This document shows positions 7,487 through 15,931 of a DNA stretch of 64,000 nucleotides, piece after piece (position 1 is the first letter of the stretch; every line of letters begins with the position of its first letter). Made by a program: the position numbers and the translations under genes. The notes under the pieces are model-generated. The model did no database searches. It was not told the DNA's origin and saw only the letters and a program-made list of their open reading frames with translations. The DNA is from Cellulomonas persica (GTDB lineage: Bacteria; Actinomycetota; Actinomycetes; Actinomycetales; Cellulomonadaceae), in contig NZ_BJUA01000012.1 in assembly GCF_007989825.1 (NCBI RefSeq), positions 1 through 64,000 on the forward strand, given 5' to 3'.

Positions 7487-9937
7487 TCACGCGCCGACGT
7501 AGGTCGCCAGGTGCTGGCCCGTGAGCGTCGAGCGGTCCGCGACGAGCGCCGCGGGCGTGCCCTCGAACACGAGCCGACCGCCGTCGTGACCCGCGCCCGG
7601 CCCCAGGTCGATGATCCAGTCGGCGTGCGCCATGACCGCCTGGTGGTGCTCGATGACGATCACGGACTTGCCCGAGTCGACGAGCCGGTCGAGCAGCGCG
7701 AGGAGCTGCTCGACGTCCGCGAGGTGCAGGCCCGAGGTCGGCTCGTCGAGCACGTACACGCCGCCCTTGTCCCCCATGTGCGTCGCGAGCTTGAGGCGCT
7801 GGCGCTCGCCGCCGGACAGGGTCGTGAGCGGCTGGCCGAGCGAGAGGTAGCCGAGACCGACGTCGGCGAGCCGGTCGAGGATCGCGTGCGCGGCCGGCGT
7901 GCGCGCGTCGCCCGCGCCGAAGAACTCCTCGGCCTGCGCGACGGACATCGCCAGCACGTCCGCGATGTTCTGGCCGCCGAGCGTGTACTCGAGCACCGCG
8001 GCCTGGAACCGCCGCCCCTCGCACACCTCGCACGTCGTCGTGACGCCCGTCATCATCGCGAGGTCCGTGTAGATGACGCCCGCGCCGTTGCACGCGGGGC
8101 ACGCGCCCTCGGAGTTCGCGCTGAACAGCGCGGGCTTGACGCCGTTCGCCTTCGCGAACGCCTTGCGGATGGGCTCGAGCAGTCCCGTGTACGTCGCGGG
8201 GTTGCTGCGGCGTGAGCCGCGGATCGCGGTCTGGTCGATCTCGACCACGTCCTCCCGTCGCGCGAGCGAGCCGTGGATGAGCGAGCTCTTGCCCGAGCCG
8301 GCGACACCCGTGACGACGACGAGCACGCCGAGCGGCACGTCGACGTCGACACCCCGCAGGTTGTGGGTGCTCGCGCCGCGGATCTCGATCGCGCCGTTCG
8401 GGGTGCGCACCGTGTCCTTGAGCCGGGCGCGGTCGTCGAGGTGCCGGCCCGTGAGCGTGCCGCTGGCCCGCAGCTCGTCGACCGTGCCCTCGAAGCACAC
8501 CTGACCACCGGCCGTGCCTGCCCGGGGTCCGAGGTCGACCACGTGGTCGGCGATGACGATCGCCTCGGGCTTGTGCTCGACGACGAGCACCGTGTTGCCC
8601 TTGTCCCGCAGCTGCAGGAGCAGCTCGTTCATGCGCTGCACGTCGTGCGGGTGCAGGCCGATCGTCGGCTCGTCGAACACGTACGTCACGTCCGTGAGCG
8701 ACGACCCCAGGTGCCGGACCATCTTGGTGCGCTGCGCCTCGCCGCCCGACAGCGTGCCGGCAGGCCGGTCGAGGCTGAGGTAGCCGAGCCCGATGTCGAC
8801 GAACGAGTCGAGCGTCTCGGCCAACGACGTGAGCAGCGGCGCGACTGTCCCCCACGGGGTGGCGGAGCCATCCTTCCCGTGGGAGGTGCCCCCAGGCTTG
8901 TCGAGCCCGCGCACCCACTCCGCGAGGTCGCTGATCTGCATCGCGCACGCGTCCGCGATCGAGATGCCGGCGACCTTCGACGAGCGCGCCGCCTCGTTCA
9001 GGCGCGTGCCGTCGCACTCCGGGCAGGTCGTGAACGTGATCGCGCGGTCGACGAACGCCCGGATGTGCGGCTGCATCGCCTCGCGGTCCTTGGACAGGAA
9101 CGACTTCTGGATGCGCGGGATCAGGCCCTCGTACGTGACGTTGATGCCCTCGACCTTGATGCGCGTCGGCTCCTTGTGCAGCAGGGCGTCGAGCTCGCGC
9201 TTGGTGAACGTCCCGATGGGCTTGTCGGGGTCGAAGAACCCGCACTCCCGGAAGATGCGCCCGTACCAGCCGTCCATCGTGTAGCCCGGGATGGTCAGCG
9301 CGCCCTCGTTGAGCGACTTGCTCGCGTCGAACAGCGCCGTCAGGTCGAAGTCCGTCACGCTGCCCATGCCCTCGCACCGCGGGCACATGCCGCCGATCTG
9401 GCTGAACTCGCGCCGCTCCTTGCGCGCGCCCGTGGGTCCCTCGATGGTGATCGCGCCCGCACCGCTCACCGACGGGATGTTGAACGCGTACGCCTGCGAC
9501 GAGCCGATGTGCGGCTGCCCGAGCCGGCTGAACAGGATGCGCAGCTTGGCGTTGACGTCGGTGGCGGTGCCGACCGTCGAGCGCGAGTTCGCCCCCATGC
9601 GCTCCTGGTCGACGATGATCGCGGTGGTCAGGCCGTCGAGCAGGTCGACGTCCGGGCGCGGCAGGCTGGGCATGAACCCCTGCACGAACGCGCTGTACGT
9701 CTCGTTGATCATGCGCTGGGACTCGGCCGCGATCGTCGAGAACACCAGCGAGCTCTTGCCCGAGCCGGAGACCCCGGTGAACACCGTCAGACGCCGCTTG
9801 GGCAGGTCGATGCTGACGTCCTGCAGGTTGTTCTCGCGCGCGCCGCGCACCCGGATCAGGTCGTGGCTGTCGGCGGGGTGCCGCCCGTCAGCGCCACCGC
9901 GCGTCATCGCGTCCGTCGTCGTGGCTCGCGTCGTCAT
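7487..9937 (-). CDS. Compact UvrA-like ABC ATPase (drug-resistance type)
   Basis: This 816-residue protein has two ABC modules with Walker A at residues 55-63 (GVSGSGKSS) and again in the second half (GVAGSGKSS). The signatures are LSGGEAQR and LSGGERQR, and Cys-x2-Cys zinc motifs are present (CPRC, CPEC, CPAC/CEVC). It is about 150 residues shorter than housekeeping UvrA because the UvrB-binding domain and first zinc module are missing after the first Walker A. This layout matches UvrA-like proteins such as DrrC that bind drug-damaged DNA, so a role in tolerance to intercalating drugs is likely but inferred. The ATG at 9937 follows AGGGAGA. About 16 residues (near 347-363, [19 protein letters not shown]) appear to be an in-frame insertion encoded by an inverted repeat. 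Confidence 0.88.
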   Translation of the reverse strand: MTTRATTTDAMTRGGADGRHPADSHDLIRVRGARENNLQDVSIDLPKRRLTVFTGVSGSGKSSLVFSTIAAESQRMINETYSAFVQGFMPSLPRPDVDLLDGLTTAIIVDQERMGANSRSTVGTATDVNAKLRILFSRLGQPHIGSSQAYAFNIPSVSGAGAITIEGPTGARKERREFSQIGGMCPRCEGMGSVTDFDLTALFDASKSLNEGALTIPGYTMDGWYGRIFRECGFFDPDKPIGTFTKRELDALLHKEPTRIKVEGINVTYEGLIPRIQKSFLSKDREAMQPHIRAFVDRAITFTTCPECDGTRLNEAARSSKVAGISIADACAMQISDLAEWVRGLDKPGGTSHGKDGSATPWGTVAPLLTSLAETLDSFVDIGLGYLSLDRPAGTLSGGEAQRTKMVRHLGSSLTDVTYVFDEPTIGLHPHDVQRMNELLLQLRDKGNTVLVVEHKPEAIVIADHVVDLGPRAGTAGGQVCFEGTVDELRASGTLTGRHLDDRARLKDTVRTPNGAIEIRGASTHNLRGVDVDVPLGVLVVVTGVAGSGKSSLIHGSLARREDVVEIDQTAIRGSRRSNPATYTGLLEPIRKAFAKANGVKPALFSANSEGACPACNGAGVIYTDLAMMTGVTTTCEVCEGRRFQAAVLEYTLGGQNIADVLAMSVAQAEEFFGAGDARTPAAHAILDRLADVGLGYLSLGQPLTTLSGGERQRLKLATHMGDKGGVYVLDEPTSGLHLADVEQLLALLDRLVDSGKSVIVIEHHQAVMAHADWIIDLGPGAGHDGGRLVFEGTPAALVADRSTLTGQHLATYVGA
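8849..8897 (-). repeat. Palindromic element inserted in frame in the uvrA-like gene
   Basis: Perfect arms CCCACGGG (8851-8858) and CCCGTGGG (8876-8883) flank a 17-nt loop. Further G/C-run flanks extend to 8849 and 8897. The DNA encodes the low-complexity stretch [16 protein letters not shown], located where related proteins, as I recall them, read directly from D-E/K-P-S to VAPLL. It looks like a small mobile or REP-like element tolerated in a loop. Confidence 0.55.
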
Positions 9938-10200
9938 CGCTCGCGTTCTCCCTCGGTGCGCACGGCACGCGACGGAGGACCGGCCCGTCGCGCGCACGTG
10001 GGGCGTGCTCGTCCGGCCACGCTAGCGGTCGCGTCCGACACCTGTCGCGACCCCCCTCGTCCGGGCAGGGCGACCCGTGCCGACGGACGCGAGCAGCCCG
10101 CGGGGCTGCTGCTCGGGAGTCGCGCTGCCGTCAGGGGGCGAGCTGCGCGAGCGCCGCGCGCGCGACCGCGACGCGTCCCGCGGGGTCGGTCAGCCCGCGG
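9938..10200. other. Intergenic region between uvrA-like and GntR genes
   Basis: The 263-bp gap contains a -10-like TAGCGT (minus strand, 10019-10024) that could serve the uvrA-like gene. It also contains a small hairpin near 10092-10110 that could end the GntR transcript. No gene is supported. Confidence 0.4.
10092..10110 (-). terminator. Possible terminator after the GntR gene
   Basis: Perfect 8-bp arms AGCAGCCC (10092-10099) and GGGCTGCT (10103-10110) enclose a 3-nt loop. It lies about 90 nt beyond the GntR stop codon on the minus strand. Confidence 0.4.
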
Positions 10201-10944
10201 TCACGCGCCCGCCGACGTGCCGAGCGCACGGGCGAGCGGCGCGTAGTGCCGGTGGACGGCGGCCTGGTAGGCGGCGACGTCGCCCGCCTCGGCCGCCTCG
10301 AGCATCTCGCGGTGCGCGTGGGCGGTCTGCGCGAGGTCGTCGGGCAGGCCCACGCCGAGGCGCGGCATGACGGCCGTGTGGACGTCCCAGAACGCACCGA
10401 CGAGCGGCCCGACGATCGAGTTGCCCATCGTCGCGAGCAGCGCGGTGTGGAACTGCCGGTCGGCCTCCGCGAACGTCTCGCCGCGGTCGCTCGAGGCCTC
10501 CATGGACTCGACGAGGCGCCACAGCTCAGGGTTCGACGTGCCGCGCACGGCGTCGGCGAGCCGCTCGGCCATCGCGAGGTCGAGGGCCTCGCGGATCTCG
10601 ATGATCTCGCGCAGGGCCTTGAGGTCGTCGCCGGGCAGCAGCGCGCCGCGGAAGACGAGGGTCTCGACCAGCGCGTCGAGCGACATCTGCCCGACGAACG
10701 TGCCGTGGCCGTGCCGCACCTCGGCGATCCCGAGCGTCGTGAGGGTCCGCACGGCCTCGCGGACGCTGGACCGCGAGACACCGAGCAGGTCGCACAGCTC
10801 GTTCTCGGTGGGGAGCGGGTCCCCCGGGTGCAGGTTCCTGGTGAGGATGAGCTCCTTGATCTGGGCGGCCGTCGCCGAGGAGCGCGAGGGCGCGACGCGT
10901 GCGTGCGCGCGGCCCGTCGCGGCTGCTGCCGTGGTGTCCACCAT
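10201..10944 (-). CDS. FadR-subfamily GntR transcriptional regulator
   Basis: The 247-residue protein has an N-terminal winged helix (about 25-90) with the GntR signature LPTENELCDLLGVSRSSVRE and the wing GHGTFVG. A C-terminal all-helical FCD ligand domain (about 110-235) carries the expected metal/acid-binding His and Asp/Arg residues (REIIEIREALD, EADRQFHTALL, HAHREMLEA). Such regulators respond to carboxylates or sugar acids. The gene is divergent from the decayed LacI gene, and a perfect inverted repeat 54-74 bp upstream of its start is the likely autoregulatory site. The target genes probably include the nearby GH43 or sugar operon, but that is only a neighbourhood guess. Confidence 0.92.
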   Translation of the reverse strand: MVDTTAAAATGRAHARVAPSRSSATAAQIKELILTRNLHPGDPLPTENELCDLLGVSRSSVREAVRTLTTLGIAEVRHGHGTFVGQMSLDALVETLVFRGALLPGDDLKALREIIEIREALDLAMAERLADAVRGTSNPELWRLVESMEASSDRGETFAEADRQFHTALLATMGNSIVGPLVGAFWDVHTAVMPRLGVGLPDDLAQTAHAHREMLEAAEAGDVAAYQAAVHRHYAPLARALGTSAGA

Positions 10945-10997
10945 CTGCTTGACCCCTGTGTCGCCGGAAACCTCGAGTGCAGCGTACTACGTCAGAC

Positions 10998-11018
10998 ATC
11001 AGACGTCACGCGTCTGAT
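10998..11018 (-). promoter_or_regulatory. Perfect inverted repeat, likely GntR operator
   Basis: Arms ATCAGACG (10998-11005) and CGTCTGAT (11011-11018) are separated by TCACG. A second partial copy, GTCAGAC, sits directly beside it at 10991-10997. The size and position upstream of the FadR-type regulator fit an autoregulatory operator. Confidence 0.7.
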
Positions 11019-11028
11019 CAACCGACCG

Positions 11029-11556
11029 TGGTCGTCATCGTCTCGCGTCCCGCACGCGCGCGGGGCCGGGGTTTCCACCCAGGCGCGCCACCTGCTCGAA
11101 CGCGGCTACGACCGCCTCGTCTACGCCGAGCCAGCCGAGGTGGGGTTCGTGGCGCGCGTCGACGGCCGCCACGCGGGCGCGAGCGAGGTCGTCGGCTCAC
11201 CCCTGCCCAGGGTGCGCATCACGGACGACGACACGCTCGACCCGCTCGTGCGCGACTGGGCCGCCGGGCCCGGCCGCACCGGGGTGTGCGCGTTCGACGA
11301 CCGGACCGCGCTCGAGGTGCTCGCCGCTCTGCACCGCGCGGACGTCGACGTGCCGGGCCGCGTCGGGGTCGTCGGCGTCGACGACTCGTCTGCTGCGCCG
11401 TTCGCGTTCCCGTCGCTGTCGTCCGTGCGCCTCGACCTCGACACGCAGGCCCGTGACCTCGCACGACGCACGGTCCAAACCATCGACGGCGAGCCGTGGC
11501 AGGGCCTGCTGCTGCGCGACGACGGCGCGTGGGTGGTGGCCCGCTCGTCGACCTGA
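11029..11556 (+). pseudogene. Decayed LacI/GalR regulator, sensor-domain remnant
   Basis: The frame ending at 11556 encodes about 160 residues of the C-terminal half of a LacI/GalR sensor domain. These include the helix STQARHLLERGYDRLVYAEP, the CAFDDRTALEVLAALHRAD segment and the family motif VPGRVGVVGVDDSSAAPFAFPSLSSVR. The DNA-binding helix-turn-helix and the first sensor lobe are absent, no start codon or ribosome site fits, and the upstream piece VVVIVSRP continues in a different frame. This is best read as a repressor gene lost by internal deletion and frameshift. The last 15 bp, including the stop codon, are tandemly duplicated. Confidence 0.75.
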
Positions 11557-11573
11557 CGCGCTCGTCGACCTGA
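11542..11573 (+). repeat. 15-bp direct duplication at the end of the LacI remnant
   Basis: CGCTCGTCGACCTGA occurs at 11542-11556 and again at 11559-11573, so the remnant's final codons and stop are repeated. It looks like a replication-slippage duplication. Confidence 0.8.
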
Positions 11574-11622
11574 TCCGCTCGCCGTCCGAGGGGTCCGTCC
11601 GACCCACGGGAACGCGCTGCGG

Positions 11623-13074
11623 CTAGAGGTCGTCCGGGTCGTCGTGCCCGCGGTACTCGAACGAGCGCACGACCACCTCGCCGCTCTCCGCCACCAGGCC
11701 GACCATCCGCCCGGTGAACCCCGCCGCGACCTCGGTCGACAGGTAGCGGCCGTCGAGCCGCCCGAGCTCACGCCGCCCCGCCGCGCTCTCGACGCGCGCG
11801 ACGACCTCGTCGGGACCCCGCTGGTAGCTGAACACCCCGAACGGCGACCTGCGGACCTCGATCTCGAGCAGCGCGTCCTCGTCCAGCGGCGCCTCACCCA
11901 GCACCGACGTGAGCGAGCCGACCCGTGCGATCGCGCGGACCGTCGAGCCGCTGACCTCGAGCGTCACCGCGTGCGTCGGGTCGAGCCGCAGCTCGAGCCC
12001 GCCGGTGCCGCCGTTCGCGTCGAGCCGCGCGTGCGCGACCATGCGCGTGTGCTCCTGGCGGCGTCCGACGAACGAGCGCCCGCCGGCCGCCGCGGTCAGC
12101 AGCCACGTGCCGTCGCCGGCGGGGCGCAGGACCTCGTCGGGGAAGACGTGCGCGCCCACCCACTCGCCGCCGAGCTCGTCGCCCAGGTGCTCACGCGCCG
12201 GGGCGATCTCGTCGGGCTCGATCGGTGTCGTCGGGACGGGCCACCCGTCACGCCACTCGATCTCGACGGCGTACGTCTCGCGGCCCAGCACGTGCCACGA
12301 CGGGAAGTAGCCACGCGGCCGCACGGCCAGGAAGACCATCGCCCACGAGCCGTCGGGACGTTCCACGAGGTCGGCGTGCCCGGTGCTCTGCACGGGCGCC
12401 GGGGTGCTCCGCGCCGACAGGACGGGGTTGGTCGGGCACGGCTCCCACGGCCCGGACGGCGACGGACCGCGCGCGATCGTCTCCATGTGGCCGGCGGCCG
12501 TGCCCCCCTCGGCGGCGAGCAGGTACCAGAGGTCCCCGACCCGGTACAGGTGCGGCCCCTCGACGTGCGCGCCCCCGGTGCCCTCCCACACGAGCCGCGG
12601 CTCGGTGAGCAGCGCGCCCGTCGTCGGGTCGAGCTCCGCCTGACGCAGACCGGCGTCGCACCACGTGATGAGGCACCGACCCTCGTCGTCCCACGCGATG
12701 TCCGGGTCGATGCCGCCCGCACCCTCGATCCGCACGGGCTCGGACCACGGCCCCGCCGGGTCGTCCGCGGTGACCAGCAGGTGGCCCGGGCCGTCGGACA
12801 CGTTCGTCGTGATCATCCAGAACCGGCCGTCGTGGTGCCGCAGCGTGGGCGCGTAGATGCCGCCCGACGGCGCCGCGTCCGCGACGCGCAGCTGCGACGG
12901 CCGCGACAGCGCGTGCCCGACGAGCGTCCACGTCACCAGGTCCTGCGACCGGAAGATCGGCACCCCTGGCGCGTACTCGAAGCTCGAGCACGCGAGGTAG
13001 TACGTCTCCCCCACGCGGCAGATCGACGGGTCGGGGTGGAACCCCGAGATCACAGGTCGCGTCGGCATCGGCAC
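11623..13074 (-). CDS. Intracellular family 43 glycosidase (xylosidase/arabinofuranosidase type)
   Basis: This 483-residue protein has no signal peptide, so it likely trims imported oligosaccharides in the cytoplasm. The N-terminal propeller (about 5-300) shows the GH43 catalytic set: Asp15 (HPDPSI), Asp123 (GGIDPDI) and Glu172 (HVEGPH). A C-terminal beta-sandwich (about 310-475) is typical of beta-xylosidase/alpha-arabinofuranosidase members. The GTG at 13074 is preferred over the ATG at 13068 because GGGAGG lies 9 nt before it. It sits beside the FadR-type regulator and the LacI remnant, which may once have controlled it. The exact substrate is not determined. Confidence 0.9.
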   Translation of the reverse strand: MPMPTRPVISGFHPDPSICRVGETYYLACSSFEYAPGVPIFRSQDLVTWTLVGHALSRPSQLRVADAAPSGGIYAPTLRHHDGRFWMITTNVSDGPGHLLVTADDPAGPWSEPVRIEGAGGIDPDIAWDDEGRCLITWCDAGLRQAELDPTTGALLTEPRLVWEGTGGAHVEGPHLYRVGDLWYLLAAEGGTAAGHMETIARGPSPSGPWEPCPTNPVLSARSTPAPVQSTGHADLVERPDGSWAMVFLAVRPRGYFPSWHVLGRETYAVEIEWRDGWPVPTTPIEPDEIAPAREHLGDELGGEWVGAHVFPDEVLRPAGDGTWLLTAAAGGRSFVGRRQEHTRMVAHARLDANGGTGGLELRLDPTHAVTLEVSGSTVRAIARVGSLTSVLGEAPLDEDALLEIEVRRSPFGVFSYQRGPDEVVARVESAAGRRELGRLDGRYLSTEVAAGFTGRMVGLVAESGEVVVRSFEYRGHDDPDDL

Positions 13075-13210
13075 GACGCCGAGCCTCCCACGCTTCCGGC
13101 TGGGGAGAGAAACGCACGAATCCCGCGCCTCACTCCACCGACGACGCCCCGCACACGACGAGAGGCGCGGGCCTGGGCCGCTGCACCGTCGGGCGAGCGC
13201 ACCGGGCGGG

Positions 13211-14038
13211 TCAGGGGGTGACCAGACGGCTCCGTAGCTCGACGACCTCGAAGTCCGGGGTGCTGGCCGTGGTGAACGCGGTGCCGTCGATGTCCCGCCA
13301 CTTGTGCAGCGGATCGATGTCCACGCGGTAGCGGCCGGTCCACGTCGCGGTCAACGTGATGTGGGTGCGGGTCGGGGTCGTGTACGTGCGCGCGAGGTCG
13401 AAGTCCGGGTACGGGCGCCCGAGCTCCGCCGTGACGAGCGGCCGTGCGCCGTCGCCGAAGTCCCAGGTGAACGTCAGTGGCGTGGCCTCGACATCGATCC
13501 CGTAACCGAGCAGGTCCGTGCGGAACGTCTGCACGCCGCCCTCCGTGAACACGATCGTCGGCTTGTTGACCAGCACTTCACCCCCCGTCGGCTGCATGTG
13601 CGCGGGCGCAGGCGCGATCGACAGAAGCCGGAAGTCCTCCTCTGTCATCTCCGGCAGCAGGTGCTCGGGGCAGTGCCAGCCAACCTGCTTCCACCAGGTG
13701 ACGTCGGAACGAAGACGCCGCCAGATGGGCTGCAGCGCCGCGCCGTCCTCGCACACCGGGGGGTCGTGCTGGATGGCAGACCCGCCCCAGCAGACCTCGT
13801 TCGATGTTCTGTCGATCTCAGGGAATCGGCTCCAGCACGGCAGGTCTCGCTTCCACTCGTACTCGCCTGCGTCTGGATTGCTTCGATACCGCGCCAGGCC
13901 GTCGGTGGCGTCTACCGCTCGGAGCCGGATGTCGCTCTCGTCGATCTCACCGCCGATGCTCGCGGTGACAGGGCTGGGCACGAGGGCGACGAGGAGCCAG
14001 GCGAGGACGACCGCGAACGCGGCCCGGTTGCTCCTCAC
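13211..14038 (-). CDS. Secreted PKD-domain protein
   Basis: The product is about 275 residues. An N-terminal hydrophobic signal (AAFAVVLAWLLVALVPSPVTAS) is followed by a Trp/Cys-containing region with CWSRFPE, VCWGGS and CPEHLLPE. A PKD-like beta-sandwich at about 190-260 carries the motif LTFTWDFGDGARP. This family partner usually follows a DUF6318-like lipoprotein in Micrococcales, and here it starts 2 nt after that gene's stop (GTG at 14038), so the pair is coupled. An upstream in-frame ATG at 14086 would give a longer, less signal-like N-terminus. The function is unknown, probably surface adhesion or envelope. Confidence 0.75.
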   Translation of the reverse strand: MRSNRAAFAVVLAWLLVALVPSPVTASIGGEIDESDIRLRAVDATDGLARYRSNPDAGEYEWKRDLPCWSRFPEIDRTSNEVCWGGSAIQHDPPVCEDGAALQPIWRRLRSDVTWWKQVGWHCPEHLLPEMTEEDFRLLSIAPAPAHMQPTGGEVLVNKPTIVFTEGGVQTFRTDLLGYGIDVEATPLTFTWDFGDGARPLVTAELGRPYPDFDLARTYTTPTRTHITLTATWTGRYRVDIDPLHKWRDIDGTAFTTASTPDFEVVELRSRLVTP

Positions 14039-14040
14039 GG

Positions 14041-14709
14041 TCAGCCGTTCGTCAGAGTCATCACGAACCACTCGCCGTCGTGCCACTTCACGTCCACCAC
14101 ATACGTGACGTCGGTCGAGCCCGGGTCCTCGCGCAGGACCGTGCCGTCGGCGCCGACGTCACGCGACGCGTCCTCAGAGATGGTGGTCCTGACGATGTAG
14201 TAGTCGTTGCTGAGCTCTTCGGCGACGGCCTCGTGCACGACGATCGCGCCGCCCTCCGACCGGACACCCTTCGCGTCATATCCCTGCAGTCGTTCGATCG
14301 TGCGGTTGCAGAACCCGCAGTCGTTGTACGAGATGTCGCGAAACGGCGTGAGGTTCCTGGTCACGACCGTGTAGGGGTAGAGCCGCACGAAGTACTCGGC
14401 GATCTCGGCCGCCGCCTTCTCGTCCGGCGCCTGGCTGAGCGCGGCAGGCGGCTCGGGCGCGACCGTGAGATCGATCGCACTGAAGTCGGGGAGCCCGGTC
14501 GCCGTCGCCGAGGGGGCGGGCGTCGGCAACGGGGAGGAGGTCGGAGGCGGCGAGGCTGTCGCTGTACCGTCCTGCGCCGGCGTCGTCGTCTGCGCCCCTC
14601 CCCCTTCACCCACGCATCCGGCAAGTGCGGCGGCGAACGTGAGCGCGAGTGCTACCCGTCGTGCAGGACCTAGGGCGCCGGGCGTGCGAGTGGCGTGGGC
14701 CGAAGACAT
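14041..14709 (-). CDS. DUF6318-like lipoprotein
   Basis: The 222-residue protein has a lipoprotein signal (VALALTFAAALAGC, lipobox Cys near 33) and then a long Thr/Ser/Pro/Ala linker to about residue 70. A globular domain follows with a conserved CxxC pair (NDCGFCNRTIERLQGY) and the ending DVKWHDGEWFVMTLTNG. The pattern fits the DUF6318 family, which is of unknown function and restricted to actinobacteria. It is the first gene of a pair with the PKD protein. The start at 14709 is chosen for the signal peptide; the ribosome site is weak. Confidence 0.75.
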   Translation of the reverse strand: MSSAHATRTPGALGPARRVALALTFAAALAGCVGEGGGAQTTTPAQDGTATASPPPTSSPLPTPAPSATATGLPDFSAIDLTVAPEPPAALSQAPDEKAAAEIAEYFVRLYPYTVVTRNLTPFRDISYNDCGFCNRTIERLQGYDAKGVRSEGGAIVVHEAVAEELSNDYYIVRTTISEDASRDVGADGTVLREDPGSTDVTYVVDVKWHDGEWFVMTLTNG

Positions 14710-14934
14710 GGCGGCAAGGTACCCAAATCGGACATGCGCACGGGGTCGATATCGCCGGGCTGTGGACGAGCGTCCGACCTGGAGCACCCCTCCGCGCATC
14801 GACGGCGTTCATCCAGCGGCCGTCGGTCCGCGTGCGGCGTGCGTGTGACGCGTGGGATTTGTCGGCGACAGCCGGGTCGTCGCGTGCCAGCATTCCTGGC
14901 GTTTCCCGGAGTCCGCCTGAGAGAGCCGCAGCCT

Positions 14935-15765
14935 GTGCGTGAGCCGTCGTCGTCCCGTCCTGCGCCGTTCAGCGCGTACACGACGCCCGAGTTCTGGGAC
15001 GACCCGCACATCTCGGCGCAGATGCTCGCGCTGCACCTCGACCCCGACGCGGAGGCCGCGTCCCGGCCGCACGCGTTCGTCGACCGGTCGGTGGCATGGC
15101 TCGTCGACGAGCTCGGGCTGCGGCCGGGCGACCGGGTGCTCGACCTCGGGTGCGGGCCCGGCGTGTACGCGCACCGGCTCGCTCGGCGCGGGGTGCACGT
15201 CCTCGGCCTCGATGCTTCACGACGGTCCATCGAGCATGCACGCGCCGTCGCGGTCGCCGACGGGCTGCCCGCCGAGTTCGGCGTCGCGAACTACCTCGTC
15301 GACGACCTCGGCCGCGATCACGACGCGGCGATCTTTGTCTACGAGGACTTCTGCGCCATGAGCCCCGCGCAGCGTGGCGGGCTGCTGCGTCGGACGCACG
15401 ACGCGCTGCGCCCGGGCGGCGCGTTCGTCATGGACGTCACCGCGGCGCCGAGGTTCGCGCTCGAACGCCCGGGCGAGCGGCACGAGCGCGACCTCGACGG
15501 CGGCTTCTGGGCGGAGCCGCCCTACGACGGGTCGCACGAGACGTGGACGTACCCCGAGCTGCGGCTCGTCCTCGACCGCTACACGATCACGAAGGACGGC
15601 CGCACGCGGCAGTTCTGGAACTGGTTGCACTGCCTGACGGTCGCGGAGGTGACCGACGAGCTGGTCGCCGCCGGTTTCGTCGTGCCGCAGGTCTACGGCG
15701 ACGTCACGGGAGCGCCGTTCGACCCCGCGTCGCCCGTGTTCGCGGTCGTGACGCGGCGCCACTGA
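14935..15765 (+). CDS. Class I SAM-dependent methyltransferase
   Basis: The 276-residue protein has a Rossmann methyltransferase domain. Motif I is VLDLGCGPGVYAHRLA, the acidic end of beta-2 is VLGLDASRRSIEHAR, and the DALRPGGAFVMDV segment follows. An N-terminal helical cap contains FWDDPHISAQMLALHLDP. It resembles ubiquinone/SAM methyltransferases of the Methyltransf_25 type; the acceptor is unknown. The GTG at 14935 follows GAGAG. It converges on the sugar operon's last gene with a strong hairpin between. Confidence 0.85.
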   Translation: MREPSSSRPAPFSAYTTPEFWDDPHISAQMLALHLDPDAEAASRPHAFVDRSVAWLVDELGLRPGDRVLDLGCGPGVYAHRLARRGVHVLGLDASRRSIEHARAVAVADGLPAEFGVANYLVDDLGRDHDAAIFVYEDFCAMSPAQRGGLLRRTHDALRPGGAFVMDVTAAPRFALERPGERHERDLDGGFWAEPPYDGSHETWTYPELRLVLDRYTITKDGRTRQFWNWLHCLTVAEVTDELVAAGFVVPQVYGDVTGAPFDPASPVFAVVTRRH

Positions 15766-15819
15766 CATGACACGACGCGCGCCGAGCGCATCCGTCCTCG
15801 CACGCCGACCGCCGCGCGG

Positions 15820-15860
15820 TGGGTGGAGAAACGCTCCCTCAGCGAGCGTTTCTCCACCCA
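15820..15860. terminator. Bidirectional terminator between convergent units
   Basis: Seventeen-nt complementary arms (15820-15836 and 15844-15860) enclose a 7-nt loop. The arms contain the A/T-richer core GAGAAACGCTC. It lies between the methyltransferase and the sugar operon, which converge here. Confidence 0.85.
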
Positions 15861-15931
15861 AACCCCCTCGGCCGGGCGAGGGACCGGCGAGAGACCGGCG
15901 ACGGCGGCGCCTGACCGTCCCGGGCGCGGCG

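Noticed and set aside
7487..9937. Housekeeping uvrA
   Set aside because: The UvrB-binding domain and first zinc module are missing and the protein is about 150 residues too short.
10131..10200. Frame reading GLTDPAGRVAVARAALAQLAP after the GntR stop
   Set aside because: Looks protein-like and might be a relic, but only about 20 residues are readable and it overlaps the end of the GntR gene in another frame.
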